Source: Schumannella sp. 10F1B-5-1 (lineage in GTDB: Bacteria; Actinomycetota; Actinomycetes; Actinomycetales; Microbacteriaceae). From it: 64,000 nucleotides of DNA. A program made the translations under genes and the position numbers. The notes beneath the pieces are model-generated. The model was given only the letters and a program-made list of their open reading frames with translations. It was not told the DNA's origin and did no database searches. Positions 43,211 to 51,727 of this stretch are shown piece by piece. How positions within the stretch are numbered: position 1 is the first letter of the stretch; each line of letters starts with the position of its first letter. The DNA lies in NCBI RefSeq assembly GCF_006517535.1, contig NZ_VHQH01000001.1, positions 284,113 through 348,112 on the forward strand, given 5' to 3'.

Positions 43211-43888
43211 TCAGGCTCGCGCGGCGAGCAGGTCGAGCACGGTCTGGCTGGCGCCCGACACCTGGCCGAGCGGCTTGCCGGTCAGCACCTCGGCGACGAA
43301 GGCGGGCTCCTCGGCGTCGTCCTCGAGGGCGGTGTCGATGATCCCGGCCATCACGGCGGGGCTGCCGAACAGCACGCCGTTGCGGTCGGCCAGCACGACG
43401 TCGCCGGGCTGCACGCTGACGCCGCCGACGCTGACGGGGATGTTGATGCCGCCGGCATCCAGGCCCAGCAGCTTGGTGGTCAGCACGCTGAGTCCGCGCG
43501 CGTAGACCGGCAGGCCGGTGTGCTCGATCTCGTCGATGTCGGTCGCGACGCCGTCGATGATGACGCCCGCGGCGCCGGCGGCGTGCAGCGTGACCGCGAG
43601 CACCTCGCCGACGGGCGCGTGACGCAGGTCGCCGCCGGTGTCGATCACGAACACGTCGCCCGGCTGGGCGTGGCCGGCGGCGTGGTGCAGCAGCGTCGAG
43701 TCCTGGCCGGTGAGGCGCAGGGTCACGGCGCGGCCGACGACGCGGCCGACGCCGCTCTGGCGGCGGATGCCGGGGTCGGCGAAGCCCTCTTCGAGGTAGT
43801 GGCCGATGGTGGGGAACGAGACGCGCTGCAGCTTCTCGACCAGCTCGGGGTCGAGGGCGGGTCCGTTGGGTTCGACGATGAGGCTCAC
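43211..43888 (-). CDS. RraA-like protein (HMG aldolase / oxaloacetate decarboxylase superfamily)
   Basis: A 225-residue member of the RraA/4-hydroxy-4-methyl-2-oxoglutarate aldolase superfamily. GPALDPELVEKLQRVSFPTIGHYLEEG is the N-terminal part, and GQDSTLLHHAAGHAQPGDVFVIDTGGDLRHAPVGEVLAV, AAGVIIDGVATDIDEI and VQPGDVVLADRNGVL match the fold. RNase E inhibition is unlikely; an aldolase or decarboxylase role is more plausible in this operon. The GTG start overlaps the amidase stop (GTGA). Confidence 0.88.
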   Translation of the reverse strand: MSLIVEPNGPALDPELVEKLQRVSFPTIGHYLEEGFADPGIRRQSGVGRVVGRAVTLRLTGQDSTLLHHAAGHAQPGDVFVIDTGGDLRHAPVGEVLAVTLHAAGAAGVIIDGVATDIDEIEHTGLPVYARGLSVLTTKLLGLDAGGINIPVSVGGVSVQPGDVVLADRNGVLFGSPAVMAGIIDTALEDDAEEPAFVAEVLTGKPLGQVSGASQTVLDLLAARA

Positions 43889-44736
43889 GGCTGGAACTCC
43901 TGGACGGCGACCCGGGTGTCGAGTCGGCGGTTGGCGAGGGCGGGAAGGATCTCGCGCACCTCGGCGATGCGGTCGAGGGTGACGTCGACGACGGCGATCT
44001 CGTCGCCGGCGGGCGGCAGCTGAGCGCGCACGACGCCGAGCGGGTCGACGATCATGCTCGTGCCGACGCAGTCGGCGGCGCTGGTCGAGGCGGCGACGAC
44101 CCAGCAGGTGTTCTCGATCGCGCGGGCCCGCACGAGCGTGGTCCAATGGTCCTCCTTGCGGGGACCGGCGACCCACGCGGCCGACACGGCCAGCACGTCG
44201 GCGCCGCGCGAGACCAGATCGCGCGCCAGCTCGGGGAAGCGGATGTCGTAGCAGTTGACGAGTCCGACGACGACGCCCTCGATCATCACGACCGGCGGCA
44301 GCTCGGTGCCGCCCTTGACGTAGTCGCTCTCGCGGTAGCTGAAGGCGTCGTAGAGGTGCAGCTTGCGGTACACGTCGACGAGCTCGCCGCGCGGGTTCAC
44401 GACGGCGATGCTGTTGTGCGGGCGGGCCTCGCCGCTCGGCTCGTAGCCGCCCGCGATGATCCAGGTCTCGTGCTCGGTCGCGAGGCGCGACAGCAGCGCG
44501 AGGAACAGCGGCCACTCGCGGGCGACGATCTCGGCGCGCTCGGCGTCGTCGAGCTCGCCGGCGAGAAGCATGGCCTCCTCGGGCAGCACGACCAGGCGCG
44601 CAGGGCGGCCGAGGCCGGCCCCGGTGGATGCGGCGGCGTCGGCCACGAGGGCGGCGATCGCATCGCGGTTGGCAGCCGCGTCGGTGGTCGGCGCGAGCTG
44701 CGCGACGGCGACGGTCAGCGACGGGTTGGCGGTCAT
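43885..44736 (-). CDS. Carbon-nitrogen hydrolase (nitrilase superfamily)
   Basis: A 283-residue amidase. The catalytic triad is Glu53 in VVLPEEAM, Lys125 in VYRKLHLYD and Cys162 in VNCYDIRFPEL. The sequence resembles omega-amidase and N-carbamoylputrescine-type groups that hydrolyse C-N bonds of small amides. The ATG overlaps the end of the ABC ATPase gene and the stop overlaps the next GTG, so this is a coupled operon. Its likely role is deamidation or decarbamoylation of the imported compound (inferred). Confidence 0.9.
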   Translation of the reverse strand: MTANPSLTVAVAQLAPTTDAAANRDAIAALVADAAASTGAGLGRPARLVVLPEEAMLLAGELDDAERAEIVAREWPLFLALLSRLATEHETWIIAGGYEPSGEARPHNSIAVVNPRGELVDVYRKLHLYDAFSYRESDYVKGGTELPPVVMIEGVVVGLVNCYDIRFPELARDLVSRGADVLAVSAAWVAGPRKEDHWTTLVRARAIENTCWVVAASTSAADCVGTSMIVDPLGVVRAQLPPAGDEIAVVDVTLDRIAEVREILPALANRRLDTRVAVQEFQP

Positions 44737-45845
44737 GCCGCGGCCTCCTCGGCGGGCAGGATGCGGCCGGCCGCGGGGGTCCACGAGACGGCCACCTCGG
44801 CGCCGTCGGCGAGCGCGGCCAGAGCGGCCCCGTTCTCGCCCGAGGGCACCTGGACGGTGAGCACGGCGCCCTGCGTCGACACGTGCACGGTCCACTCGTC
44901 GCCGAGGAACACGCGCTCGGCCAGCACGCCGCGAGCGGCTCCGGCGGGAGCCAGGGCGGGGTCGGCGTGCAGGGTGATGCGCTCGGGGCGCACGGCCACG
45001 ACGACCTCGTCGCCGTCGCGCACGCCGCGGGCCTGCGCATCCACGGTGTCGGCGGGCACCGCCCCGAAGCCGGAGCAGATGGCCTTGCCGGCCTCCATGC
45101 GGGCCGGGATGAGGTTGCAGCTGCCGATGAAGCCGGCGACGAAGCGCGACGCGGGCGCGTCGTAGATGTCGATCGGCGAGGCGACCTGGAGCACGCGGCC
45201 GGCCGACATGACCGCGATGCGGTCGCTCATCGTCAGCGCCTCCTCCTGGTCGTGGGTGACGTAGATGAAGGTGATTCCGACCTCGCGCTGCATGCGCTTG
45301 AGCTCGAACTGCATCTCCTTGCGCAGCTTCTGATCGAGCGCGCCGAGCGGCTCGTCGAGCAGCACGACCGCGGGGCGGCCGACGACGGCCCGCGCCAGCG
45401 CCACGCGCTGACGCTGGCCGCCGCTGAGCTCGCTGGGCTTGCGCTCGGCGAAGTCGGCGAGGCGCACGAGCTGCAGCGCCTCCCGCACCCGTCCGTCGAG
45501 CTCGGCCTTCGGCGTGCGACGCACGCGCAGCTCGAAGGCGACGTTCTCGTAGACGGACAGGTGCGGGAAGAGCGCGTAGCTCTGGAACAGCATGTTCAGA
45601 TCCCGGTCGCGGGTCGCGACCTTGTCGACGTTGCGTCCGTCGAGCTCGATCGAGCCGTCGGTCGGCGTCTCGAACCCGGTGATCATGCGCATCAGGGTCG
45701 TCTTGCCGCATCCCGAGGGTCCGAGGATGCTGAAGAACTCGCCGTCGCGGATGTCGAGGTCGAGCGGCTGCACCACCGTGTTCGACCCGAAGGTCTTGGT
45801 GATGCCGCGCAGTCGCACGGCGACGGGGGCCGGGGTCTCGGTCAT
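44733..45845 (-). CDS. ABC transporter ATP-binding protein (PotA-like)
   Basis: A 370-residue ATPase. Walker A is GPSGCGKTTLM, the signature is LSGGQRQRVALARAV, and Walker B is VVLLDEPLGALDQKLRKEMQ, followed by the H-loop YVTHDQEEALTMSDRIAV. A C-terminal TOBE domain (residues ~270-365) is present. These features match the polyamine/iron uptake group (CUT-like importers). It works with the two permeases and the binding protein encoded just upstream. The gene lies 42 nt after the binding-protein stop. Confidence 0.95.
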   Translation of the reverse strand: MTETPAPVAVRLRGITKTFGSNTVVQPLDLDIRDGEFFSILGPSGCGKTTLMRMITGFETPTDGSIELDGRNVDKVATRDRDLNMLFQSYALFPHLSVYENVAFELRVRRTPKAELDGRVREALQLVRLADFAERKPSELSGGQRQRVALARAVVGRPAVVLLDEPLGALDQKLRKEMQFELKRMQREVGITFIYVTHDQEEALTMSDRIAVMSAGRVLQVASPIDIYDAPASRFVAGFIGSCNLIPARMEAGKAICSGFGAVPADTVDAQARGVRDGDEVVVAVRPERITLHADPALAPAGAARGVLAERVFLGDEWTVHVSTQGAVLTVQVPSGENGAALAALADGAEVAVSWTPAAGRILPAEEAAA

Positions 45846-45887
45846 CTGCTGCTCCGGTGGGGTAATGGGCGGAGTGTGGTGGGCGGG

Positions 45888-46952
45888 TCAGGAGGCGCGG
45901 ACGCGCGTCCAGCCGTCCTGGTAGTAGGCCAGCGCCTTGCCCGGGTCGACGATGAACTCGGCGTTGTCGAGCGAGTCGGCCGGGGCGTAGATCGCCGGGT
46001 TGGTGACCTGCGTCTGGTCCTTGACCAGCTCGAGCGCGGCCTGGTTCGTGCTGGCGAGCGACGCGTCGTCGGTCAGCAGCGCGGCGACCTCGGGCTGCAG
46101 CGTGTAGTTCAGCCACTTGTAGGCGGCCGACTCGTTCGCGGTGCCCTTGACGATCGAGAAGCTGTCGGTCCAGAGCGTGCCGCCCTCCTCGGGGAGGATG
46201 TAGTGCACGTCGGGGTTGGCGGCGACGGCCTTGGCCGAGCTGGTGCCGCTGTAGGCCTCGGCGATGCAGGCATCCCCGGTGGCGACCAGGTCGGCGTAGT
46301 TGTCGCTGTTGTAGCCGGCCAGCAGGGGCTTCTGGTCGAGCAGGGCCTGCGTGCCCTTCTCGATGTCGGCCTTCTTGGTCGAGGTCGCGCTGAGGCCCTC
46401 GACCTGCATGCCGCCGATGTAGGCCGACAGCATGTTGTCGAGCATGTAGATCTTGCCCTTGTACTTCTCGTTCCAGAGGTCCTTCCAGCCCGTCACGGGC
46501 GCGCCGGTGCAGGCCTCGTTGTAGAGGATGCCGGTGGTGCCCCAGGCCCACGGGATGCTGTAGCCGTTGTCGGGGTCGAACGACGGGTCGACGAACTTCT
46601 CGGCCAGGTTGTCGAAGCCGTCGAGCTTCGACTTGTCGACCTTGGCGAGCAGGTCGCGCTCGACCATGAGCGGAACCGCGTACTGGCTGGGCTCGACGAT
46701 GTCGTAGCCCGAGTTGCCGGCGGCGAGCTTCGAGATCATCGTCTCGTTGCTGTCGAAGTTGTCGACGGTGACCGTGATGCCGGTCTCCTTCTCGAATCCC
46801 TTGATGACCGAGTCGGGGATCTCGCCCGACCAGGCGTAGATGTGCAGCTTCGTGCTGTCGCCCGACGACGATCCGCCGGCGGCGGAGCAGCCGGTCAGCG
46901 CGAGGGCGGCGGCGACGGTGACGCCGACCGCGGCGAGGGCCTTGCTCTTCAT
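45888..46952 (-). CDS. Extracellular solute-binding lipoprotein (PotD-like)
   Basis: A 354-residue lipoprotein. The signal peptide is MKSKALAAVGVTVAAALALTGCS with lipobox TGC at Cys22. The mature part matches polyamine-binding PotD/PotF proteins: LHIYAWSGEIPDSVIKGFEKETGITVTVDNFDSNETMISKL and YSIPWAWGTTGILYNEACTG, where Trp and Tyr/Asp in such proteins bind the amine. FSIVKGTANESAAYKWLNYTLQPEVAAL is also typical. It is anchored outside the cell membrane and delivers substrate to the permeases. Polyamine or another amine is likely, but not proven. Confidence 0.93.
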   Translation of the reverse strand: MKSKALAAVGVTVAAALALTGCSAAGGSSSGDSTKLHIYAWSGEIPDSVIKGFEKETGITVTVDNFDSNETMISKLAAGNSGYDIVEPSQYAVPLMVERDLLAKVDKSKLDGFDNLAEKFVDPSFDPDNGYSIPWAWGTTGILYNEACTGAPVTGWKDLWNEKYKGKIYMLDNMLSAYIGGMQVEGLSATSTKKADIEKGTQALLDQKPLLAGYNSDNYADLVATGDACIAEAYSGTSSAKAVAANPDVHYILPEEGGTLWTDSFSIVKGTANESAAYKWLNYTLQPEVAALLTDDASLASTNQAALELVKDQTQVTNPAIYAPADSLDNAEFIVDPGKALAYYQDGWTRVRAS

Positions 46953-47129
46953 TGCTGTGTCCCTTCAGGAACGGTGACAGGTGGGGCGGTGCGGGTGCGG
47001 TGCTGGGTGGGGCTATGTGGTGCGGCGGTGCGGGTGGTGCGGTGCTGTGGTGCGGTGATTGCGTGAGTGGAGCTGGTCTGGGGTGGGATGCGCGACGCTC
47101 CGGTCGGCGGAGGGCGCGCATCCACGGGG
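46953..47129. other. GT-rich degenerate repeat tract within the operon
   Basis: 177 nt between the permease stop and the binding-protein start. Between 46981 and 47067 the plus strand is a degenerate run of GGTGCGG and GTGGTGC units, giving a CA/CG-rich unstructured leader in the transcript. A shorter similar tract is at 48833-48868. Confidence 0.45.
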
Positions 47130-47918
47130 CTATTGCGAGGCGGGCCCGCCGGCGAGGATGCGGCGCAGCTGGCCGACCCCGACGACGAGGATGATCGCGA
47201 GCGTGAGCAGCACGAGCAGCGTTCCGAGCGCGTTGAGCTCGGGGGTCAGGCCGCTCTTGAGCTGGCTGTAGATGCGCAGCGGCAGCGTGGTCGTGCCGAC
47301 GCCGGAGGTGAAGGTCGAGATGACGATGTTGCCGAACGAGGTGGCGAAGCTGAGCAGGAACGCGGCGAGCACGGCCGGGCGCAGCAGCGGGAAGGTCACG
47401 CGGCGGAACGTCGTCCAGGCGCCGGCGCCGAGGTCGGCGGCCGCCTCGGGCAGGCTCGGGTCGAGCGAGCTCATCGCGCCCATCTGCACGAGAGTCGCCA
47501 GCGGCAGCGTGATGACCGTGTGGCCGAGGATCAGCGTCACGAACCCGGTCGGGATGCCGGCCGTGCTGAACACGGTCAGCAGCGAGACGCCGAGCACGAT
47601 CTCGGGCACGATCAGCGGGATCAGGATCGCGCCGAGGAACACGCCGCGCCCCTTCACCCGGAAGCGCACGAGCGCGGTCGAGCTGAGGAAGCCGAGCGCC
47701 GTGGCGAGCAGCGCCGACACGAGGCCGACGATGAGGCTCGTGCGCAGCGTCTCGAGCAGCAGCCGGTCGGCGAACAGCTCGACGTACCAGCGCAGGCTCA
47801 CGCCCTCCCAGCGGTAGCTGACCTCGGAGGCGTTGAGCGAGTAGACGACCAGCGCGACGATCGGCAGGTAGAGGAAGACGAAGATCAGGCGCGAGAACCA
47901 GGCGACGACGCGATCCAT
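47130..47918 (-). CDS. ABC transporter permease (PotC-like)
   Basis: A 262-residue inner-membrane permease with about six segments. It starts MDRVVAWFSRLIFVFLYLPIVALVVYSLNAS, as in PotC/YdcV. The EAA loop that contacts the ATPase reads SLPEAAADLGAGAWTTFRRVTFPLL. GGAG lies about 10 nt before the ATG, which overlaps the end of the PotB-like gene. It forms the translocation pathway with the other permease. Confidence 0.93.
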   Translation of the reverse strand: MDRVVAWFSRLIFVFLYLPIVALVVYSLNASEVSYRWEGVSLRWYVELFADRLLLETLRTSLIVGLVSALLATALGFLSSTALVRFRVKGRGVFLGAILIPLIVPEIVLGVSLLTVFSTAGIPTGFVTLILGHTVITLPLATLVQMGAMSSLDPSLPEAAADLGAGAWTTFRRVTFPLLRPAVLAAFLLSFATSFGNIVISTFTSGVGTTTLPLRIYSQLKSGLTPELNALGTLLVLLTLAIILVVGVGQLRRILAGGPASQ

Positions 47919-48799
47919 CAGGCGCTCCTCTCCGATCGTGCGGAGCGTCGGGCGCCCCGGCTGACGAGGCGGGTGACCAGGCCGGCGAGCGCGACCGAGG
48001 CGAGCATCAGCACGAGCACGACCATCGACAGCGCGGCGCCGAGCGGCTCGTTGCGGAACTCGGTGAACAGGGTCACGATCAGGTTGCCGACCAGCGGGTC
48101 CTTGCCGCCGCCCAGCAGCACCGGGATGACGAACACGCCCAGCGTCGGAACGAAGGTGAGCATGACCGACGAGGCGAGGCCCGACGCGCTCAGCGGCACG
48201 AAGACGCGGGCGTGGGTCTGCCACCAGCCGGCGCCGAGGTCGGCGGCCGCCTCGCGCAGCGACGGGTCGATCGCCCGCATCGACGCGTAGATCGGGAACA
48301 CCGCGACGGGCAGGAAGGCGTAGAGCAGCGACAGCACGACGGCCGTCTGCGAGGGCACGAGCGACGTCGCCGGGATGCCGAGCGCCTTCGCGATGCCGAT
48401 GATCGGGCCGCCCGAGCCGAGCAGCGTGATCCACGAGAAGGTGCGCACCAGGAAGTCGGTGAGGAACGGGATGATCACGAGCAGCAGCAGCACCGGCTGG
48501 CGGCGGGCCGGCCGGGTCGCGATGTAGTAGGCGACGACGTAGCCGACGATCGTGCAGACGATCGCGTTGAGCACGGCCATGCCGAGGCTGTAGCCGATCG
48601 TCTTGCCGTAGACCGGGTCGAGCAGCTTGGCGTAGTTGTCGAGCGTGAAGCCGCCCAGGTTGCCGCCGAGCGGGTCGCTGATGGCGAAGCTGTCGCGGGC
48701 GATGATCACCATCGGCACGACGACGAGCAGCAGGATCACGATCGAGGCCGGGACCATCATCAGCGCGCCGGTCACGCTGTCGCGGCGGGTGTTCGCCAT
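47918..48799 (-). CDS. ABC transporter permease (PotB-like)
   Basis: A 293-residue permease with about six segments. A MANTRRDSVTGALMMVPASIVILLLVVVPMVIIARDSF N-terminus and the EAA loop SLREAAADLGAGWWQTHARVFVPLSASGL are typical. AGGAGG lies 6 nt before the ATG. It is the first gene of the catabolic operon and lies downstream of a 380-nt region shared with the divergent yeiH-type gene, where the operon promoter and control sites should be. Confidence 0.93.
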   Translation of the reverse strand: MANTRRDSVTGALMMVPASIVILLLVVVPMVIIARDSFAISDPLGGNLGGFTLDNYAKLLDPVYGKTIGYSLGMAVLNAIVCTIVGYVVAYYIATRPARRQPVLLLLVIIPFLTDFLVRTFSWITLLGSGGPIIGIAKALGIPATSLVPSQTAVVLSLLYAFLPVAVFPIYASMRAIDPSLREAAADLGAGWWQTHARVFVPLSASGLASSVMLTFVPTLGVFVIPVLLGGGKDPLVGNLIVTLFTEFRNEPLGAALSMVVLVLMLASVALAGLVTRLVSRGARRSARSERSA

Positions 48800-49179
48800 C
48801 GTGGCCTCCTGATCTCGGTGTCGCGGTTCGGGCGGGGTGGAGCGGTGCAGGTGGTGCTGTGGTGCGGGATGCGCGGCCCCGGTTCGGTACCGGGTGTTCG
48901 TTCCGGCGCCGCAACCGGGGTCGGTGCGGTGTGGGGTCAATGGTGCTCCGCGTCGCAGCACGTCGATTCGACGGATTCCCTCGAATCGCGTGGCCGTGCG
49001 GTTACGTGCTTGCGCATTTCGCAGACGCCGACATCCCCTCGGATCGAGTGTGCGGCACGGACACGGGAGGACCGATCCGTCCACTCGGGGACGCGGGGCA
49101 GGGCCGCGGCGAGCCGCGCGGGCAGGCGCGGGCGGGCGCGGCGGTGCGGGATGCGGGGGTTCTGCGGCAGGGTGGAGCC
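48800..49179. other. Divergent control region of the ABC operon and yeiH-type gene
   Basis: 380 nt with no supported gene. It holds a GT-rich tract (48833-48868), a CGATTCGA-n9-TCGAATCG palindrome (48964-48988) and a CTCGGATCGAG palindrome (49038-49048), all possible regulator sites. Confidence 0.5.
48964..48988. promoter_or_regulatory. Candidate operator in the divergent region
   Basis: CGATTCGA and TCGAATCG, perfect 8-bp arms separated by 9 nt. The arms resemble the LacI-type core at 16049 but are spaced differently. Regulator unknown. Confidence 0.4.
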
Positions 49180-50355
49180 GTGCCCGACGCCCCCCTCTCG
49201 ATTCCGCAGCGTGTGCTGTCGCTGGCCCCCGGCATCCTCGTCTGCCTCGTGATCGCGGGCGTCGCGACGGCGATCGGCTCCGTGGTGCCGCTCGTGGGCA
49301 GCGCGGTTCCGGGGATCGTGATCGGCGTGGTGATCGCGCTGATCCGCAAGCCGGGAGCGCGGCTGAAGCCGGGCATCCAGTTCACCTCGAAGCGGCTGCT
49401 GCAGGTCGCGGTCGTGCTGCTCGGCGCCCAGCTCTCGCTCGCGCAGATCGCGGCGGTCGGACTCGAATCGCTGCCGGTCATGCTCGGAACGCTCGCGATC
49501 TGCCTGCTCGGCGCCTGGCTGATCGGCCGCGCGCTCGGCGTCGTCGGCGATCTGCGCACCCTGATCGGCGTCGGCACCGGCATCTGCGGCGCCTCGGCCA
49601 TCGCGGCCGTCTCGCCCGTGATCGGGGCCGTCAGCGCCGAGGTCGCCTATGCGGTCTCGACGATCTTCCTGTTCAACATCAGCGCCGTGATCGTCTTCCC
49701 GGTCATCGGGCACGCGCTCGGGATGTCGGAGCACGCCTTCGGACTCTTCGCCGGCACCGCCGTCAACGACACCTCGTCGGTCGTCGCGACCGCCGCCGTC
49801 TACGGCGCCGGCGCGATGAACTTCGCCGTGGTCGTGAAGCTCGTGCGCACGCTCATGATCATCCCCATCACGATCGGCCTGGCGGTGCTGGTCGGGCGGC
49901 GGAAGACGGTGCTCGCCGACGGGGCTGCGGGTGGCGTGGGCGACGCGGCCGGCGATCCCGACTTCGAGGGGTCGAGGGTGGCCACGAATGCTCGCGACAC
50001 GCCGTCGACGGCGAGCATTCCTGGCCACCCGCGGGATCTCTCGCGGCCGGATGCGGTGCCCGCACGCCCGCGACTGACGCCGCTCGGCGTGCTCAAGCTC
50101 ATCCCGTGGTTCCTGATCGGCTTCGTGCTGGTGGCGATCGTCTCGTCGCTCGGCGTCATCCCGGCCGAGGCGAAGCCGGCGCTGAGCACCGCATCCGTGT
50201 TCCTCATCGCGATGGCGCTCAGCGCGATCGGGCTCTCGACCGACGTCGCCGCGATCCGCCGCTCGGGCTGGCGCCCTCTCGCGCTCGGCGGACTGCTCTG
50301 GCTGCTCGTCACCCTCACGAGCCTCGGCATCATGTGGGTCACGGGCGCACTCTGA
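49180..50355 (+). CDS. YeiH family permease (putative sulfate exporter) with in-frame palindrome
   Basis: A 391-residue membrane protein with about 10-11 segments, of the UPF0324/YeiH family. GARLKPGIQFTSKRLLQVAVVLLGAQLSLAQI, LIGVGTGICGASAIAAVSPVIGA and FAGTAVNDTSSVVATAAVYG are family landmarks. Function is proposed as sulfonate or sulfate export but is not proven. Residues about 266-284 of a loop between segments come from a 55-bp palindrome (GGGTGGCCACGAATGCTCGC and its near-complement), which keeps the frame. The loop is longer than usual. CAGGGT lies 6 nt before the GTG start. Confidence 0.88.
   Translation: MPDAPLSIPQRVLSLAPGILVCLVIAGVATAIGSVVPLVGSAVPGIVIGVVIALIRKPGARLKPGIQFTSKRLLQVAVVLLGAQLSLAQIAAVGLESLPVMLGTLAICLLGAWLIGRALGVVGDLRTLIGVGTGICGASAIAAVSPVIGAVSAEVAYAVSTIFLFNISAVIVFPVIGHALGMSEHAFGLFAGTAVNDTSSVVATAAVYGAGAMNFAVVVKLVRTLMIIPITIGLAVLVGRRKTVLADGAAGGVGDAAGDPDFEGSRVATNARDTPSTASIPGHPRDLSRPDAVPARPRLTPLGVLKLIPWFLIGFVLVAIVSSLGVIPAEAKPALSTASVFLIAMALSAIGLSTDVAAIRRSGWRPLALGGLLWLLVTLTSLGIMWVTGAL
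49976..50030. repeat. Family E palindrome inside the yeiH-type gene
   Basis: Arms of 20 bp with one mismatch enclose 15 nt. It starts GGGTGGCCACGAATGCTCGC and lies in frame in a loop region. Confidence 0.85.
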
Positions 50356-50392
50356 CTCAGCGCTATGCGGGCGCGAGGAGGAGGATCGGCGC

Positions 50393-50770
50393 ATGACCAC
50401 GTGGACCTCTGATCAGCTCGCCGCGATCGACGCCGATGACGAGCTCGACATCTCGTCGCAGCGCCCCGACGGCTCGCTGCGTCCCTTCATCACGATCTGG
50501 GCGGTGCGCGCGGGCGACGAGCTGTTCGTGCGGTCGGCCTACGGCAGCGGCAACGGCTGGTACCGTCGCGCGCTCGCCTCGGGCACCGGACGCATTCGCG
50601 TCGGGTCGACCGAGTACGACGTCGCCTTCGCCCACGTCGACGAGTCGGATGCGGTCAACTCGGCGATCGACGACGCCTACCGGTCGAAGTACGCCCGCTA
50701 TTCGAGCATCGTCGGCGGGATGGTCGGGCCCGCGGTGCACGGCGTCGGCCTGCGGCTCGACCCGCGGTAG
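50393..50770 (+). CDS. DUF2255 family protein
   Basis: A 125-residue soluble protein. WTSDQLAAIDADDELDISSQRPDGSLRPFITIWAVRAGDELFVRSAYGSGNGWYRRAL is the family pattern, which resembles flavin-binding split-barrel folds. Function is unknown. The ATG is preceded by AGGAGGAGGAT and could use either a ribosome site or a leaderless start (GAGGAT at 6 nt). It stands 37 nt after the yeiH-type stop in the same direction. Confidence 0.85.
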   Translation: MTTWTSDQLAAIDADDELDISSQRPDGSLRPFITIWAVRAGDELFVRSAYGSGNGWYRRALASGTGRIRVGSTEYDVAFAHVDESDAVNSAIDDAYRSKYARYSSIVGGMVGPAVHGVGLRLDPR

Positions 50771-50829
50771 GCGCATCCCGGGCGGTGCGGAACCGCCGAG
50801 TCGTGCGGGCCGCCCGCAACCGCCAGCTT

Positions 50830-51078
50830 TCAGCGCTCGGTGCTGCCGCCGCGTCGCCGAGAGATCGCTGCCGCGATGCCCGCGACGGCCAGCTGCCCGA
50901 CGCCCACCACGATCACGGCAGCGCCGCCGACGACGAGCAGTGGCGGCGAGCCCCCGATGCGGCCGGTGCTGTCGGGCCCGACGACCGCGAGGATCAGGAT
51001 CGCGACCCCGATCATCACCACTCCGGCGACGACGAGTCCGCCGCCGAGTCGTGCGCGCTGCCGAGGAGTCCGCGCCAT
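50830..51078 (-). CDS. Small two-segment membrane protein
   Basis: An 82-residue protein with two hydrophobic segments (about 11-33 and 45-70), separated by a Gly/Ser-rich turn, and a basic end with RRRGGSTER. No family was recognised. An AGGAGG site lies 7 nt before the ATG. It stands alone between the DUF2255 gene and another small membrane protein. Confidence 0.55.
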   Translation of the reverse strand: MARTPRQRARLGGGLVVAGVVMIGVAILILAVVGPDSTGRIGGSPPLLVVGGAAVIVVGVGQLAVAGIAAAISRRRGGSTER

Positions 51079-51190
51079 GACCGCCTCCTCGTCTCGCCCG
51101 CATCACCGGGCGGACTGAGCCGATGATCGCATCCCGGCGCCCGCCGTTCACCCGAACGCGAGAGGATGTCAGCGACATCCGAGGGGGATC

Positions 51191-51475
51191 ATGACGGAGC
51201 TCGAGAGCGCGACGGCGCGCACCGCACGACGGCTGATGATCGCCGGGATCGCGACGATCGGGGTCGGCTACCTGCTGAACTTCGCCGTCAACTACCTCGT
51301 CGGCGCACTCCTCGACGTGGCCTCGCCGGCGACGAGCCCGCTCGTCGCGTTCGGATCCGTGCAGTCGCTCTCGCCCGTCGCCTACGCCGTCGGCGGCGCG
51401 CTGCTCGGCGCCGGGATCGTGATCCGGGTGCTGCGCCCGCGCGTGACGCGCTTCCACGGATCGCGCTCCGACTAG
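51191..51475 (+). CDS. Small membrane protein (94 residues)
   Basis: A 94-residue protein with two or three hydrophobic segments (LMIAGIATIGVGYLLNFAV and VAYAVGGALLGAGIVIRVL). No family was recognised. GAGGGGG precedes the ATG by 4 nt. It is divergent from the 82-residue membrane protein; the two share an isolated block with similar size and topology but no visible sequence similarity. Confidence 0.55.
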   Translation: MTELESATARTARRLMIAGIATIGVGYLLNFAVNYLVGALLDVASPATSPLVAFGSVQSLSPVAYAVGGALLGAGIVIRVLRPRVTRFHGSRSD

Positions 51476-51617
51476 ACACCGACGGGCCCCGGCGCCGGGC
51501 GCGCGTCGACGTGTCGGAAGTGTCACGCTCGCGCGGCGTGTCCCGTGCATCTGCGACATCTCGGCCGGACCGGGATGCGGCGCGACTCAGCGAGCGCACC
51601 GGCGGACGCGCGAGGAT

Positions 51618-51633
51618 GTAAGGGCATCCTTAC
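51618..51633 (+). promoter_or_regulatory. Candidate iron-responsive operator upstream of the siderophore-interacting protein
   Basis: GTAAGGGCATCCTTAC, perfect 6-bp arms with a 4-nt centre. It matches 12 of 16 positions of the site at 8002 upstream of hemA and resembles DtxR/IdeR boxes. Confidence 0.5.
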
Positions 51634-51727
51634 CGCGCGACCCATCGCATCCACCCGGAGTCGAACCGGGCCGAGCACGAGCGAGCCGCGCGAGCGAGGC
51701 CGAACCGAACCGGAAGACACGCATCCG

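Noticed and set aside
45846..45887. GT-rich stretch between binding protein and ATPase genes as a regulatory site
   Set aside because: Short, degenerate and without inverted or repeated structure; it looks like ordinary operon spacer of the same composition as other gaps.
51654..51670. CCCGG-n7-CCGGG with a TTCGACT loop, like a tRNA T-arm on the minus strand
   Set aside because: No matching acceptor stem, anticodon or D-arm was found around it; it is a chance hairpin.
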